A stretch of DNA of 64,000 nt from Desulfovibrio desulfuricans (lineage in GTDB: Bacteria > Desulfobacterota > Desulfovibrionia > Desulfovibrionales > Desulfovibrionaceae): NCBI GenBank assembly GCA_015062205.1, contig SUVB01000037.1:40696-104695 (forward strand), written 5' to 3'. A program made the position numbers and the translations under genes. The notes beneath the pieces were generated by a model. It searched no databases. It saw only the letters and a program-made list of their open reading frames with translations, and was not told where the DNA came from. Positions 54,708 to 63,741 of the stretch are shown in pieces (the first letter of the stretch is position 1; each line of letters opens with the position of its first letter).

Positions 54708-56669
54708 ATGCACAAGTCACAGACAGAAACGGAGGCTGCGGGCGTCGGGTCCGGCTCCGGCAATCCCGTTGGCCCGGAAGGGCCGGAAGAAGCCCGCGTC
54801 GTGACGCCCGGCGCGGAGTCCGCCCCTGCTGCGGGCGCGGAAGGCGTGCCGGCAGACGCGGCGCATTCCGGCGGTGCGGGCTCCGACAGCGCGCGGCAGG
54901 CGAATCCGACATCTTTCGGCATCTTGTGGGGCGGCCTGTCGGACGGCATGGCCTTTCCCCCGCCCCTTCCGGCGGACGCGCCCCTGCCGCCCATGCCCGG
55001 CGACAGCGCCCCGGCCATGCCCGAGGCCTCCCTGTCGGAAACGGCGGGTCGGCTTCTGACGGACGACATGCTGCAACCTCTGGGGCTGGAGCGTCCCGCG
55101 CCGCAGGAGAAGGAGGCGAGCGGCCCCGCATCCTTCCTGCGTCAGGTCGTTCTGGGCGGCGGGGAGGAGCAGCGGCCGGACACGGGCCTTGCCGTCTCGC
55201 TGCGGGAGACGTTCAGGCGTTTGTGTTCCCTTGTGTCCGGCAGGGCGGCGGAGCAGCCGCAGGTCAATCCCGGCCTGTTCGCCGCCATGGACGCCCCGCT
55301 GCACGGGCTGACGCCCGACGACATTCTTTACGCCAACGAGGTGGACGCCGCGCTGGCGCGGCGTCCGCGTTTCGGCGTGCGCGCGCTTTCCGTCTGCGTG
55401 GCCGTCATGTTCGCCTGCCTGACGCTCTGGGCGGCGTTTGCCAGCGTGGACGAAGTGACCCATGCCGAGGGGCAGGTGGTGGGCTCGCAGCGCACCCAGA
55501 CCATCCAGAACCTGGAGGGCGGCATCCTGCGCGCCGTGCTGGTGCACGAGGGCCAGATCGTGGACAAGGACGCGGTGCTGGCCCAGCTGGACAACGAGAT
55601 GGCCGAAAGCGCCTACCGTGACGCCGTGAACAAGGCCATGGAAAACAGCCTGGCCATCGTGCGCCTTGAGGCGGAGATCAAGGGCGAGCAGCCGGTGTTT
55701 CCGGAACATCTTGAGGCCTGGGCCTCGCAGCTCATCGGCCGGCGGGTCGAGGAATTTGCCGTGGCCCGCGCCCGGCAGATCATCCGGGACCAGACCAATC
55801 TCTGGCGCAGCCGCATGGAGCAGCTGAACGCCGAGATTGAGGTGCTCCAGTCGCAGTATACGCAGCGCATGCACGAAGTGGAGGAGCAGACCGCCCGCAA
55901 GAAGCAGCTGGACGGCAGCCTCGCGCTCTCCATTGAACAGCGCAACACCGCCTACGCCCTGGTGCAGCGCAACAATTTTTCCAAGCTGGAATATTTGGGC
56001 ATGCAGCAGAAGGTGGTGGAACTGCAGGGGCAGATTGACGCCCTGGCTGCGGGCATCCCCAAGGCGCAGGCGGCCGCGGAGGAATCACGGCAGCGCATCG
56101 CCTCGCGCCGCGCGGAGCAGGCCGCAACCGTCACCGATGAAATCAACAAGCGGCGGCTGGAGCTGAACTCCGTGCGCGAAAGCCTCGCAGCCGGGCGGGA
56201 CCGCGTGACCCGCACGGAACTGCGCGCCCCGGTGCGCAGCACGGTGAAACAGATCTACATCAGCACCGTGGGCGGCGTGGTCAAGCCGGGCGAGCCCATC
56301 ATGGATCTGGTGCCGCTGGACGACACCCTGCTGGTGGAAGCCAGGGTCAAGCCGCAGGATGTGGCCTTTCTGCGCCCCGGGCAGGATGTCATGGTCAAGA
56401 TTTCGGCGTATGACTTCTCCATCTACGGCGGCCTTGAGGGCAAGCTGGAATCCATCAGCGCGGACACCATAGAGGACAAGAAGGGCGAACACCACTATGT
56501 GGTCAAGGTGCGCACCCGCAAGAACGCCATTGTCCACCACAATGAGCAACTGCCCATCATCCCGGGCATGGTGGTCACGGCGGATATCCTGATCGGCAAG
56601 AAGACCGTGCTCGACTATCTGCTCAAGCCCATCCTCAAGGCCAAGCAGAACGCCCTGCGCGAACGTTGA
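54708..56669 (+). CDS. HlyD-family periplasmic adaptor of type I secretion (LapC-like)
   Basis: A 653-residue membrane-fusion protein. A very long Ala/Pro/Gly-rich cytoplasmic tail (about 1-220) precedes the single membrane helix (about 223-245). The lipoyl half-motif TQTIQNLEGGILRAVLVHEGQIVDK, a coiled-coil hairpin (about 300-500) and a C-terminal beta-barrel (GGVVKPGEPIMDLVPLDD) follow. In most HlyD-type adaptors the cytoplasmic tail is a few dozen residues, so this extension is unusual. GGAG precedes the ATG. Confidence 0.92.
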   Translation: MHKSQTETEAAGVGSGSGNPVGPEGPEEARVVTPGAESAPAAGAEGVPADAAHSGGAGSDSARQANPTSFGILWGGLSDGMAFPPPLPADAPLPPMPGDSAPAMPEASLSETAGRLLTDDMLQPLGLERPAPQEKEASGPASFLRQVVLGGGEEQRPDTGLAVSLRETFRRLCSLVSGRAAEQPQVNPGLFAAMDAPLHGLTPDDILYANEVDAALARRPRFGVRALSVCVAVMFACLTLWAAFASVDEVTHAEGQVVGSQRTQTIQNLEGGILRAVLVHEGQIVDKDAVLAQLDNEMAESAYRDAVNKAMENSLAIVRLEAEIKGEQPVFPEHLEAWASQLIGRRVEEFAVARARQIIRDQTNLWRSRMEQLNAEIEVLQSQYTQRMHEVEEQTARKKQLDGSLALSIEQRNTAYALVQRNNFSKLEYLGMQQKVVELQGQIDALAAGIPKAQAAAEESRQRIASRRAEQAATVTDEINKRRLELNSVRESLAAGRDRVTRTELRAPVRSTVKQIYISTVGGVVKPGEPIMDLVPLDDTLLVEARVKPQDVAFLRPGQDVMVKISAYDFSIYGGLEGKLESISADTIEDKKGEHHYVVKVRTRKNAIVHHNEQLPIIPGMVVTADILIGKKTVLDYLLKPILKAKQNALRER

Positions 56670-56694
56670 GCGCTGTGTGAACAAGGAAGGCATT

Positions 56695-58821
56695 ATGGCA
56701 CCACAGGATTCTCCGCTCCCGGGCGCGGACCGGCGCAACCGTCGTGCGGCGCTGCTTCTGGCGGCGCTGTTCGCCCTGGCGGCCTGCCTGGTTTTCTTCT
56801 GCGCGCGCTGGTACCTGCACAACGCGCGTGCCCAGCTTCTGCACGAAACCGCGCAGTCCATGGAGGCGCAGGCCGGCAGCAAGGCGGCCCTGCTGACAGT
56901 TTGGGCCGGAGCCGTTGTGGACCAGATCAACGTCTTCGTCTCGCAGGACATGCTGCGCCTGTTCGCGGCAGAGGCGCACGACGCGCACATCCCGGCCGAA
57001 AGCCTGCTGCGCCTGGCGCGGGAGCTGGAACAGGCGGCAGCCGACGGCAAGGCCGGGCAGCTGCCGCCGGACGGGCCGGACGATGACGTGGACCCGTTGC
57101 GCAGGCTGGCGCCGCGCCTGCCCCTGATGCGCGGCCTGCTCAAGGACTTTGTCGACAGGACCGGCTTCTGGGAGGCGTGCCTGCTGGATACGGACCTGCA
57201 GGTCTACCTGACGCCGGGGGCCGGGCCGATCATTGACGCGGAGCGCAAGCGCTTCCTGACGGAGGCCCTGCGCGGCAGGAAGTCCGTCTTCATGCCGGTG
57301 CGGCGCGTCAATGACGATCTGGTCATGGACATGGCCATCCCCATTTTCGCCCCCCTGTATGTGGACGCCAGCGGTGAGCGCGTGGTCGCCCTGCTGCTGA
57401 CGACCTGCAATGTGCTGCCCGTGGCCAGGGCGGCGACCAGGCATACAGATGACGCCTCGTTTGATACCGCCATATTGCAGCATTTCGGCAAGGCCCTGCA
57501 GCGCATCGACCCCGCCGCGCCTTCCGGCGTGGTGGATCTGCCCGGCTGGAACACGGAAGAGGGCAGGCTCGCGCCGGATGCGCGCGTTGATCCCGCCCTG
57601 CCCGACAAGGGGAAGGCCTACTGCCTCGCCCTTCCCGTGCCGTATCTGCCCTGGCTGGTGGAGCAGAGCGTCTCCATGGGGCAGCTTGAGGCCCGCGACG
57701 CGGAGTTGCGCAAGAACGTCATTCTTTTCGCGCTGCTCACCGTGGCCCTGGCCGGCGTCATCCTCGCGGCCCTGTGGTGGGCGCTGCTGGGGCGCAATGA
57801 GCGCGCCGTGGCAGAGCAGATGCGCCGCCTCTATCTTGTTGTTAACCAGCAGAAGCAGATTCTGGACGGCGTAAACGCGGCCCTCTCCGCGGGCGTGGTG
57901 CTCAATGACATGAACGGCGTCATCTTTTACGCCAACCAGAGTTTCGCCGCCATGGCCGGGCGCTCTGTGGAGGAACTGCGCGGCCTGCAGCACACGGAAC
58001 TGGGGCGCGATCTGGCGCGCAGCCTGGTGACGCACACGCGTGCGGTGCATGACAGCGGCGGGCATGCCGATTTTACCGAAACGCTGCCGGTGGGCGGTGA
58101 CGCGCGCTGGTTCCTCGCATCCTGCACGCCCTTCCGCGACGCGGGGGGGCGGATTGCGGGCGTGGTTTCCGTCTACAACGACGTGACGGAACTTGCCCAG
58201 GCCCAGCAGCGCGCTCAGCGCATGGTTTCGCAGACTGTCAGCGCCCTTGTGCGGGCCATTGAGGCCGTGGACGCCTATCTGTGCGGGCAGTCGGATCTGA
58301 CCGCCCGCCTTGCGGCGCTGCTGGCCCGGCATCTCGGGCATGGCGACGCCGAAACGCTGGCCACGCTGCGCACGGCGGCCAGTCTTTCGCAGGTGGGCAT
58401 GATCCGGCTGCCGCGCGACCTGCTCACCAAAACCGCCGCGCTGACCGCCGCCGAACGGGAGCAGCTGCAAGGCCATGTGCAGTACGCGCGCGAGGCTCTG
58501 GAGGGCATTGATTTCGGCCTGCCCGTGCTCCCGGCCATAACCCAGATGTATGAGCGTATGGACGGCACCGGCTACCCCGCCGGACTCCGGGGTGAGGAAA
58601 TCTGCTTCAATGCCCGCGTGCTGGCGGCGGCCAACACCTTCTGCGCGCTCATGCGCCCGCGTTCCTACCGCATGGAGCACAGCATGGAAGAAGCTCTGGA
58701 CATCCTCTCGGCAACGCCGCCCAAGTACGATGTTGCGGTCATCCGCGCCCTGCGGGAGCTGCTGGCCACGGATGAGGGCAAGGCCTTTCTTGAGCTGTTG
58801 CGCCGCGACAGGGCGGAGTAA
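56695..58821 (+). CDS. membrane sensor with PAS and degenerate HD-GYP domain
   Basis: A 708-residue protein: membrane helix (about 14-34), a large periplasmic sensor region of dCache type (about 50-320), a second helix (about 335-355), a PAS domain (about 380-500) and an HD-GYP-like domain to the end. The HD-GYP core is altered. Where active enzymes have the HD pair (LLHDIGK), this has SLSQVGM; HHE is MYE; the later Asp is replaced (AAANTF). The DGTGYP and RPRSYR parts are kept. It probably binds rather than cleaves cyclic di-GMP, though this is inference. AAGGAAGG before the ATG at 56695 favours it over GTG at 56677. It is eight to twenty-five bases after the adaptor gene. Confidence 0.82.
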   Translation: MAPQDSPLPGADRRNRRAALLLAALFALAACLVFFCARWYLHNARAQLLHETAQSMEAQAGSKAALLTVWAGAVVDQINVFVSQDMLRLFAAEAHDAHIPAESLLRLARELEQAAADGKAGQLPPDGPDDDVDPLRRLAPRLPLMRGLLKDFVDRTGFWEACLLDTDLQVYLTPGAGPIIDAERKRFLTEALRGRKSVFMPVRRVNDDLVMDMAIPIFAPLYVDASGERVVALLLTTCNVLPVARAATRHTDDASFDTAILQHFGKALQRIDPAAPSGVVDLPGWNTEEGRLAPDARVDPALPDKGKAYCLALPVPYLPWLVEQSVSMGQLEARDAELRKNVILFALLTVALAGVILAALWWALLGRNERAVAEQMRRLYLVVNQQKQILDGVNAALSAGVVLNDMNGVIFYANQSFAAMAGRSVEELRGLQHTELGRDLARSLVTHTRAVHDSGGHADFTETLPVGGDARWFLASCTPFRDAGGRIAGVVSVYNDVTELAQAQQRAQRMVSQTVSALVRAIEAVDAYLCGQSDLTARLAALLARHLGHGDAETLATLRTAASLSQVGMIRLPRDLLTKTAALTAAEREQLQGHVQYAREALEGIDFGLPVLPAITQMYERMDGTGYPAGLRGEEICFNARVLAAANTFCALMRPRSYRMEHSMEEALDILSATPPKYDVAVIRALRELLATDEGKAFLELLRRDRAE

Positions 58822-59040
58822 CGTGGGCGGGGGCCCTGCTTCGGCGCAATCCAAAAGGGTTGGCGCTGCCGAAATCCTTGTGGGCGTTCGGCGCGGCTTG
58901 CTGCGACAGACAGCGAGGTCGGCTGCGGCTGAGGACAGCGCAGATGCAACGAAGGCGGCGCAGCGCTTGTTTGTAAAAAAGCTGTGCGCAGCTGCTCTGC
59001 ATAAGAACGGCCTCTTCCCCGCGCCGGATTGGGAGTTTGT

Positions 59041-60279
59041 ATGCGTATCCTGTTCCTGAATTCCATCTTTCCCGGGCAGTTTCGGGCTCTGGCCCGGGCT
59101 TACGGCGCGGCCGGGCATACCGTGCTTTTTCTGGCGGAATCCGGGCAGAAGGCCGCCGTGCTGCCCGGCGTGCGCCGTCTGCGGCTCGCGCCGCCGCGTC
59201 CGTACGAGAGCTCAGATGCGGCGGAAAAGGAGGGCGTCCGCCTGCTGCGGTGTGGAGCCCGGGGGGGCAACGCCATGCTCGGCCTGCGCAGGAACGGCTT
59301 TGTACCCGATCTGGTCTTTGTCTCGGCAAACATGGGCGGCAGCTTCTATGTGCGCGACATTTTTCCTGAAGCCTATGTTGTCTGCTTTGGCGACTGGTTC
59401 TGCACGCGGGAGCAGCACGGGTTCTTTGCGCGTGGGAATGCGCGCGCCGCTGTGGATTTCGCTCCGGCCCGCGTGCGCAACCTTTGGGAATACAACGCGC
59501 TGGGCGATTGCGACCTCGCCGTGACGTCGTCCCTGTGGCAGCGCGCACAGTACCCTCCCCTGCTGCGGGACGGCATACGCGTGGTGCACGCGGGCGTCAA
59601 CACGCGGTACTTCTCGCCCGGAAAGAGCGGCGGGAACATTGACGGGCCGGCGCGCGAACTGGTGACCTTCTGCGCCTCCCCGCACGACCCGGCACGCGGG
59701 TTCGCGCAGTTCCGGCAATGCCTGCCGCGCCTGCTGGAGCGGCGGCCCCGGTGTCTGGTGGTGCTGACATGGCCGGAGGGCAGCCGCGCCGGAGGCGGTC
59801 GCGCTCCGGCGGAACACGCCGGGGAGGCGTGGGAAGCCCTGGGCCTGCCGGACATGGAGGCGCCCCTGCGCACAAGGGTGCGCCTGCTGGGCGCATGCCT
59901 TCCGGACGACTACCGCTCCGCCCTGCGGCACTCCACGGCGCATGTCTACCTGGCCGCGCCGCATGTCTTTTCCACGGGCCTGCTGGAAGCCATGTCCTGC
60001 GGCGTGCCGGTCGTGGCTTCGGATACGCCCCCGGTGCGCGAGGTGGTGCGCGACGGCGTCAACGGCTTTTTGTGCGATTTTTGGGACAGCGCAAAGCTGG
60101 CGGACATGCTTGCGGATGTGCTGGAACGCGCTCCACAGCTGGAACGGGTGCGCCGCGAAGCCCGTCGTACCGTGCTGGAAGATTATGAGGCCGAAACGCA
60201 GATTGCGCGGCTCATGGCGCTGGTCGCTGAAGGGATGGAACGCGTGAGGCACTCCGGGGAACGGGATAACCGCAGTTGA
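59041..60279 (+). CDS. glycosyltransferase family 4 protein
   Basis: A 412-residue GT-B glycosyltransferase. The N-terminal domain begins MRILFLNSIFPGQFRALARAYGAAGH. The C-terminal donor-site region has HVFSTGLLEAMSCGVPVVASDTPPVREVVRDGVNGFL (the Glu in GLLEAMSCG is the conserved EX7E-type position). GGGAG precedes the ATG at 59041; a TTG lies four codons earlier. It is 219 bases after the HD-GYP-like gene. It may modify a surface polysaccharide or the secreted protein, but the substrate is unknown. Confidence 0.85.
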   Translation: MRILFLNSIFPGQFRALARAYGAAGHTVLFLAESGQKAAVLPGVRRLRLAPPRPYESSDAAEKEGVRLLRCGARGGNAMLGLRRNGFVPDLVFVSANMGGSFYVRDIFPEAYVVCFGDWFCTREQHGFFARGNARAAVDFAPARVRNLWEYNALGDCDLAVTSSLWQRAQYPPLLRDGIRVVHAGVNTRYFSPGKSGGNIDGPARELVTFCASPHDPARGFAQFRQCLPRLLERRPRCLVVLTWPEGSRAGGGRAPAEHAGEAWEALGLPDMEAPLRTRVRLLGACLPDDYRSALRHSTAHVYLAAPHVFSTGLLEAMSCGVPVVASDTPPVREVVRDGVNGFLCDFWDSAKLADMLADVLERAPQLERVRREARRTVLEDYEAETQIARLMALVAEGMERVRHSGERDNRS

Positions 60280-60334
60280 GCCGAACTCTCCTGCAACGGA
60301 CGTGCAGAGGCTGAACTGGGGCGGGCCTGACCCG

Positions 60335-61858
60335 CTACAGGCCCTGCATGGCCAGTCTGGCCTCAAATTCGTACGCCGGTTCCGCCTTGGCGTAGAAATA
60401 GCCCTGCGCGACAGAGCAGCCCAGTTTCATAATGATGGCTGCCTGCTCGGCGTTTTCCACACCCTCGCAAATGACGTTCATGTCCAGGTCCCTGGCCATG
60501 CGGATGATGTGTCCGAGCACGGTCTGCGCCCGCTGGCCGGGCAGGTCGCGCCGGATGAAGTCCCGGTCGATCTTGATGGCGTCCGCGCAGAGCATCTGCA
60601 GGATGCTCAGGGCGGAGTGCCCCGTGCCGAAATCGTCAATCACGGTTTTGAAGCCCAGCTCCCGGAGGCGGATGAGCTGCATCCATGCCGCCTCGGGGTT
60701 CTGGATGATGGCGGCCTCGGTAATTTCCACTTCCAGAAGGTTGGCGGGCACGTTGTGGCGTTTGGCAATTTCGGCCAGGCGCAGCGGGAAATCGGCATGC
60801 TGGAAATGCAGGGGTGAAAAATTGCAGGAAACGGGGTGCAGCGGCAGGTTGCGCAGCTTCCAGCTGCGCAGGTTGCGGCAGGCCTGTTCAAAAATGTAAA
60901 AATCCAGGGTGGATACAAGCCCATTGCGTTCCAGTGGGGGAATGAAGCTGCGCGGCAGCAGCATGCCCCGGACGGGATGGTTCCAGCGCGCCAGGGCCTC
61001 GCTGCCGATGATGCCGCCGGAGCGCATGTCCATCTTGGCCTGATACCATACCTGCAGCTCACCGGCGGCCAGCGCGTCTTCCAGACGCCCCGTGAGTTCC
61101 TGCTGCAGCAGGGCCTGGCGGCGCATGTGCTCGTCATAGACGACCACAGGCACATCCGGCAGGCGCTTGGCCTCCAGGCGGGCGTAATTGGCGAGGTCAA
61201 GCATGAGCGGCACATTGCCGCGCACCGCCGGACGCACCTGATAGGCCCCATAGGCCATGTAGATTTTGTACGGCAGCCCCAGTTCCACGCGCCAGGCGTC
61301 CAGAGCGTCCGCCAGACGGCGGATGCGCGTGTGCAGTTCGTCCCAGCCGCGAAAGCGCAGCAGCATGGCGAAACGGTCGGCGGAAAGACGCGCGCAGCAT
61401 TCGCCGGGGCCTGCCTCCTGCCGCAGGGTGTCGGCAATGGCCCGCAGCAGGCTGTCGCCCCTGGCAAAGCCGAACTGGTCGTTGACGGTCTTGAACTGGC
61501 GGATGTCGCCGGAGAGCAGGGCGTAGTTCTCTTCAGGGTTCGCCGCCAGCAGTTTCGCGCAGGCGGCTGTGAAGCGGGCAGGGCTGGGCAGGCCCGTCAG
61601 CGTGTCTGTGTGCAGCATGCGGCGGTAGCGCGCATTGCGGCAGGCAAGGGCAATGACAGCCGCTGCCAGCGCAGCCGTGAGCAACAGCAGCAGGGGGACG
61701 GCCGGGCCGCCCTCCGCCGTTGCGGAGGCCTCTGCGGCGCACGCGCCTCCGGGCGCGAGCAGCGCGTGCAGGCACAGGGCGAACGCCGTGGCGGCGCAGG
61801 TCGCCGCAATCCGGCACGGGAACTTTTTTTGCCGTTTCGTCAACAATGCTGTCCGCAT
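60335..61858 (-). CDS. degenerate GGDEF / EAL cyclic di-GMP phosphodiesterase
   Basis: A 507-residue membrane protein with two N-terminal helices (about 15-42 and 55-75), a GGDEF-like domain (about 85-235) and an EAL domain (about 245-505). The GGDEF active site is lost (LSADRF in its place). The EAL domain retains catalytic elements: GSEALARW, the EITEAA Glu pair, IDDFGTGHS, KIDRDFI, EGVEN and QGYFYAK, so phosphodiesterase activity is likely. The ATG at 61858 is used; a TTG lies six codons earlier and neither has a strong ribosome-binding site. It is convergent with the glycosyltransferase. Confidence 0.87.
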   Translation of the reverse strand: MRTALLTKRQKKFPCRIAATCAATAFALCLHALLAPGGACAAEASATAEGGPAVPLLLLLTAALAAAVIALACRNARYRRMLHTDTLTGLPSPARFTAACAKLLAANPEENYALLSGDIRQFKTVNDQFGFARGDSLLRAIADTLRQEAGPGECCARLSADRFAMLLRFRGWDELHTRIRRLADALDAWRVELGLPYKIYMAYGAYQVRPAVRGNVPLMLDLANYARLEAKRLPDVPVVVYDEHMRRQALLQQELTGRLEDALAAGELQVWYQAKMDMRSGGIIGSEALARWNHPVRGMLLPRSFIPPLERNGLVSTLDFYIFEQACRNLRSWKLRNLPLHPVSCNFSPLHFQHADFPLRLAEIAKRHNVPANLLEVEITEAAIIQNPEAAWMQLIRLRELGFKTVIDDFGTGHSALSILQMLCADAIKIDRDFIRRDLPGQRAQTVLGHIIRMARDLDMNVICEGVENAEQAAIIMKLGCSVAQGYFYAKAEPAYEFEARLAMQGL

Positions 61859-61993
61859 ATGGTTTGCTGTGGTCAAGCCGCTGTCGCGCGCTTTCGCATC
61901 CCGTCGCCGCAGCGGCCCTGCGGCGCGTGCAGCCGCGCGCCGGAAACTGTCATAGCCAATGGGGGAGGCAATGGCAAGATGCCCGCAGCCCGC

Positions 61994-62020
61994 AAAAAAA
62001 GGGGAGCCCGAAGGCTCCCC
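61994..62020 (-). terminator. intrinsic terminator after the porin gene
   Basis: A perfect 8-bp stem (GGGGAGCC/GGCTCCCC) with loop CGAA is followed on the minus strand by seven Ts, 29 bases after the porin stop. Confidence 0.9.
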
Positions 62021-62048
62021 CCGTAAACCCTGTCAGCAGGGCGTACCC

Positions 62049-63125
62049 TTAGAAGGAGTACACGAAGGACAGGCGCACGTTCCAGGGATCCATGAAGGTG
62101 TCGTCCCTGCCGTTGGTCTTGCTGTTGCCCCAGACCTTTTTGGAGTGATCCATCCAGAGGGCGATGTAGTTCATGTCGAGGTAGACATTGAAGTTTTCGT
62201 ACATCTTGTAGGCGTTGTGCAGGCCGATCTCCATGGCGTAGTCGTTGGTGGTCATGTACAGCTGTTCTGCGCCGAGCGGACCGTCGTTGGGGCCATAGAT
62301 ACCGTCTGCATTATTAAAGGCCAGGTAATCGCCGGCGCGGTTGCCGGTGAAGTAGCGGGCCATGGTGGTGCTGTTGGTGCCGCCCATGAAGTTGACGTGG
62401 AAGGTGTGCTTCAGGTCTTCGATGAAGCTCATGTCCTTCAAGCGCGCGCCGATGCCCCAGGTGCCCACCATGTTGTCGCTGAGCACGGACTCGCGGCCGA
62501 ACATCTTGCTGCCGGAGAAGGCGAAGCGGGAGAAGTCGTTGTTGCCGGTGGGGGCGAGGTAGGGCATACGCTCGGAGCCGTTGGCCGGGTTGCTGTCGTC
62601 GCCGGAGCCATACCAGCCGTAGATGCCCGGAATGGCCCAGTCGAGCTTGTATTCAAACAGCAGGGAGGCCAGCCAGCCGCTGCGGTTGGCGCGGCTGTCG
62701 TCATAGGACACGGAACCGTAGTTCACATCCCACGCGATGCGGAAGGGATCGAACGCCGTCACTTCGCCGGTCAGGCCGGCCCAGATGGCGTTGCCGTAGG
62801 TCTTCAGTTTCTTGTTGCTGAGTGTGCCGTCCTTGTGCATGGCGCCGCCCAGAGCGGTCATGCCGTGCCAGGGATGACCCCAGTCCGTGCCGTGAGTACC
62901 CACAGAGGCGCCGAAGTAGTCATCGCCCCTGCGGAAGGTGTCGGGGCCGATGGCGGCGTACATGGCCCAGGGGGTCACCTTCACGCCGTCAAAGGTCAGG
63001 GGCAGCACCAGGCCGAAGGCGTCCAGGTTGTCCATGTAGTTGGCGTAGCGGCGGGTGTGGCCGGCAGTCGCCCAAGCATCGCTGTTGTCGTTGAAGGGGC
63101 GCAGCCATTGCTGGGCAGCGCCCTT
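62049..63125 (-). pseudogene. Desulfovibrio-type outer-membrane porin, 5' end lost
   Basis: About 355 residues of a trimeric porin are readable up to a final aromatic (VRLSFVYSF), with repeated beta-strand patterns such as FDPFRIAWDVNYGSVSY and WLASLLFEYKLDWAIPG. Similarity starts only at about AAQQWLRPFNDNSDAW. The signal peptide and first part of the barrel are missing: the frame continues upstream (to 63263) but there it only reads antisense/out-of-frame across the DUF6573 gene. The protein as it stands could not be exported. It ends at a good terminator, showing that the 3' end is native. Confidence 0.75.
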
Positions 63126-63370
63126 ATGCGGAAGTACAAAACCGTCAACACATCCCAAAGGCGTGCTTCTGTGGACTGGCCGTATTCCTGCTGAACAGGG
63201 CTGGCGGCAATCCACCGGCTCCATATGGTGTCCGTGATGGCGACGGGAATACGGAAACCGCACTTCTTGGCGGTGTCGGTCACGTCGTGCAGAACGCCGT
63301 CGGCGATTGCCTGTGCCCGCGTGTACATGGTGATGACATTGAAGCCGTCAAACGGATTCTGTTTGCACAT
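62996..63370 (-). CDS. DUF6573-like protein, 3' end replaced by porin sequence
   Basis: The first ~85 residues fit the DUF6573 family of mobile-element proteins: MYTRAQAIADGVLHDVT, AKKCGFRIPVAITDTIW and TEARLWDVLTVLYFRIRA. After this point (near 63125) the frame runs into porin DNA in the wrong phase, giving a Thr/Pro/Trp-rich artificial tail to 62996. The native C-terminal part of the family is absent. GGAGGAATCT precedes the ATG at 63370, so translation should still start. Function of the family is unknown. The gene is probably truncated by rearrangement. Confidence 0.7.
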   Translation of the reverse strand: MCKQNPFDGFNVITMYTRAQAIADGVLHDVTDTAKKCGFRIPVAITDTIWSRWIAASPVQQEYGQSTEARLWDVLTVLYFRIRALPSNGCAPSTTTAMLGRLPATPAATPTTWTTWTPSAWCCP

Positions 63371-63741
63371 AGATTCCTCCAATTTATTGAATTTACAAGA
63401 AAATATCTATATCAAACGCGGGGATACGGTCACGCCTACAGGCCGGGTTGAGATACAAAACCGGACATTCCAGTGCTATGGCCTTAAAAATTCCTTCCCG
63501 GGGCCAACCTATAGGCAAAGCCCATTTGGGGCAGGAGGCTCAAAATATGAAGCAGGATTGGCCCGATGAGAGCGGGCGGGGGACATGGCAGAAATTCTTT
63601 CAGACAGGCAGGCAGATAATATTGCGCACTTATGGGCGTGCAGATTTGCAAGCTGGTCTAATGAGTTGAGTCCATACAGATTATCAAGAAAACAGGAATT
63701 ATGTTGTATAATTCCTGTTATGAGATATGTTCTGCTGATAC
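63371..63741. other. AT-richer non-coding stretch with a perfect hairpin
   Basis: No supported gene. Base composition is more AT-rich than the rest of the window, most clearly from 63600 on. It contains the perfect stem-loop at 63691-63719. Confidence 0.45.
63691..63719 (-). terminator. perfect AT-rich hairpin, possible terminator of the small membrane-protein gene
   Basis: A perfect 12-bp stem (AACAGGAATTAT arm) with loop GTTGT lies 22 bases after the stop of the minus-strand gene at 63742, followed by TCTTG. The T-content fits a weak terminator; another role as a recombination or operator site is possible. Confidence 0.5.

Noticed and set aside
62049..63263. Porin as an intact 404-residue gene
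   Set aside because: The first ~45 residues of that frame are antisense-like translation of the DUF6573 gene and contain no signal peptide, so the gene is treated as truncated.
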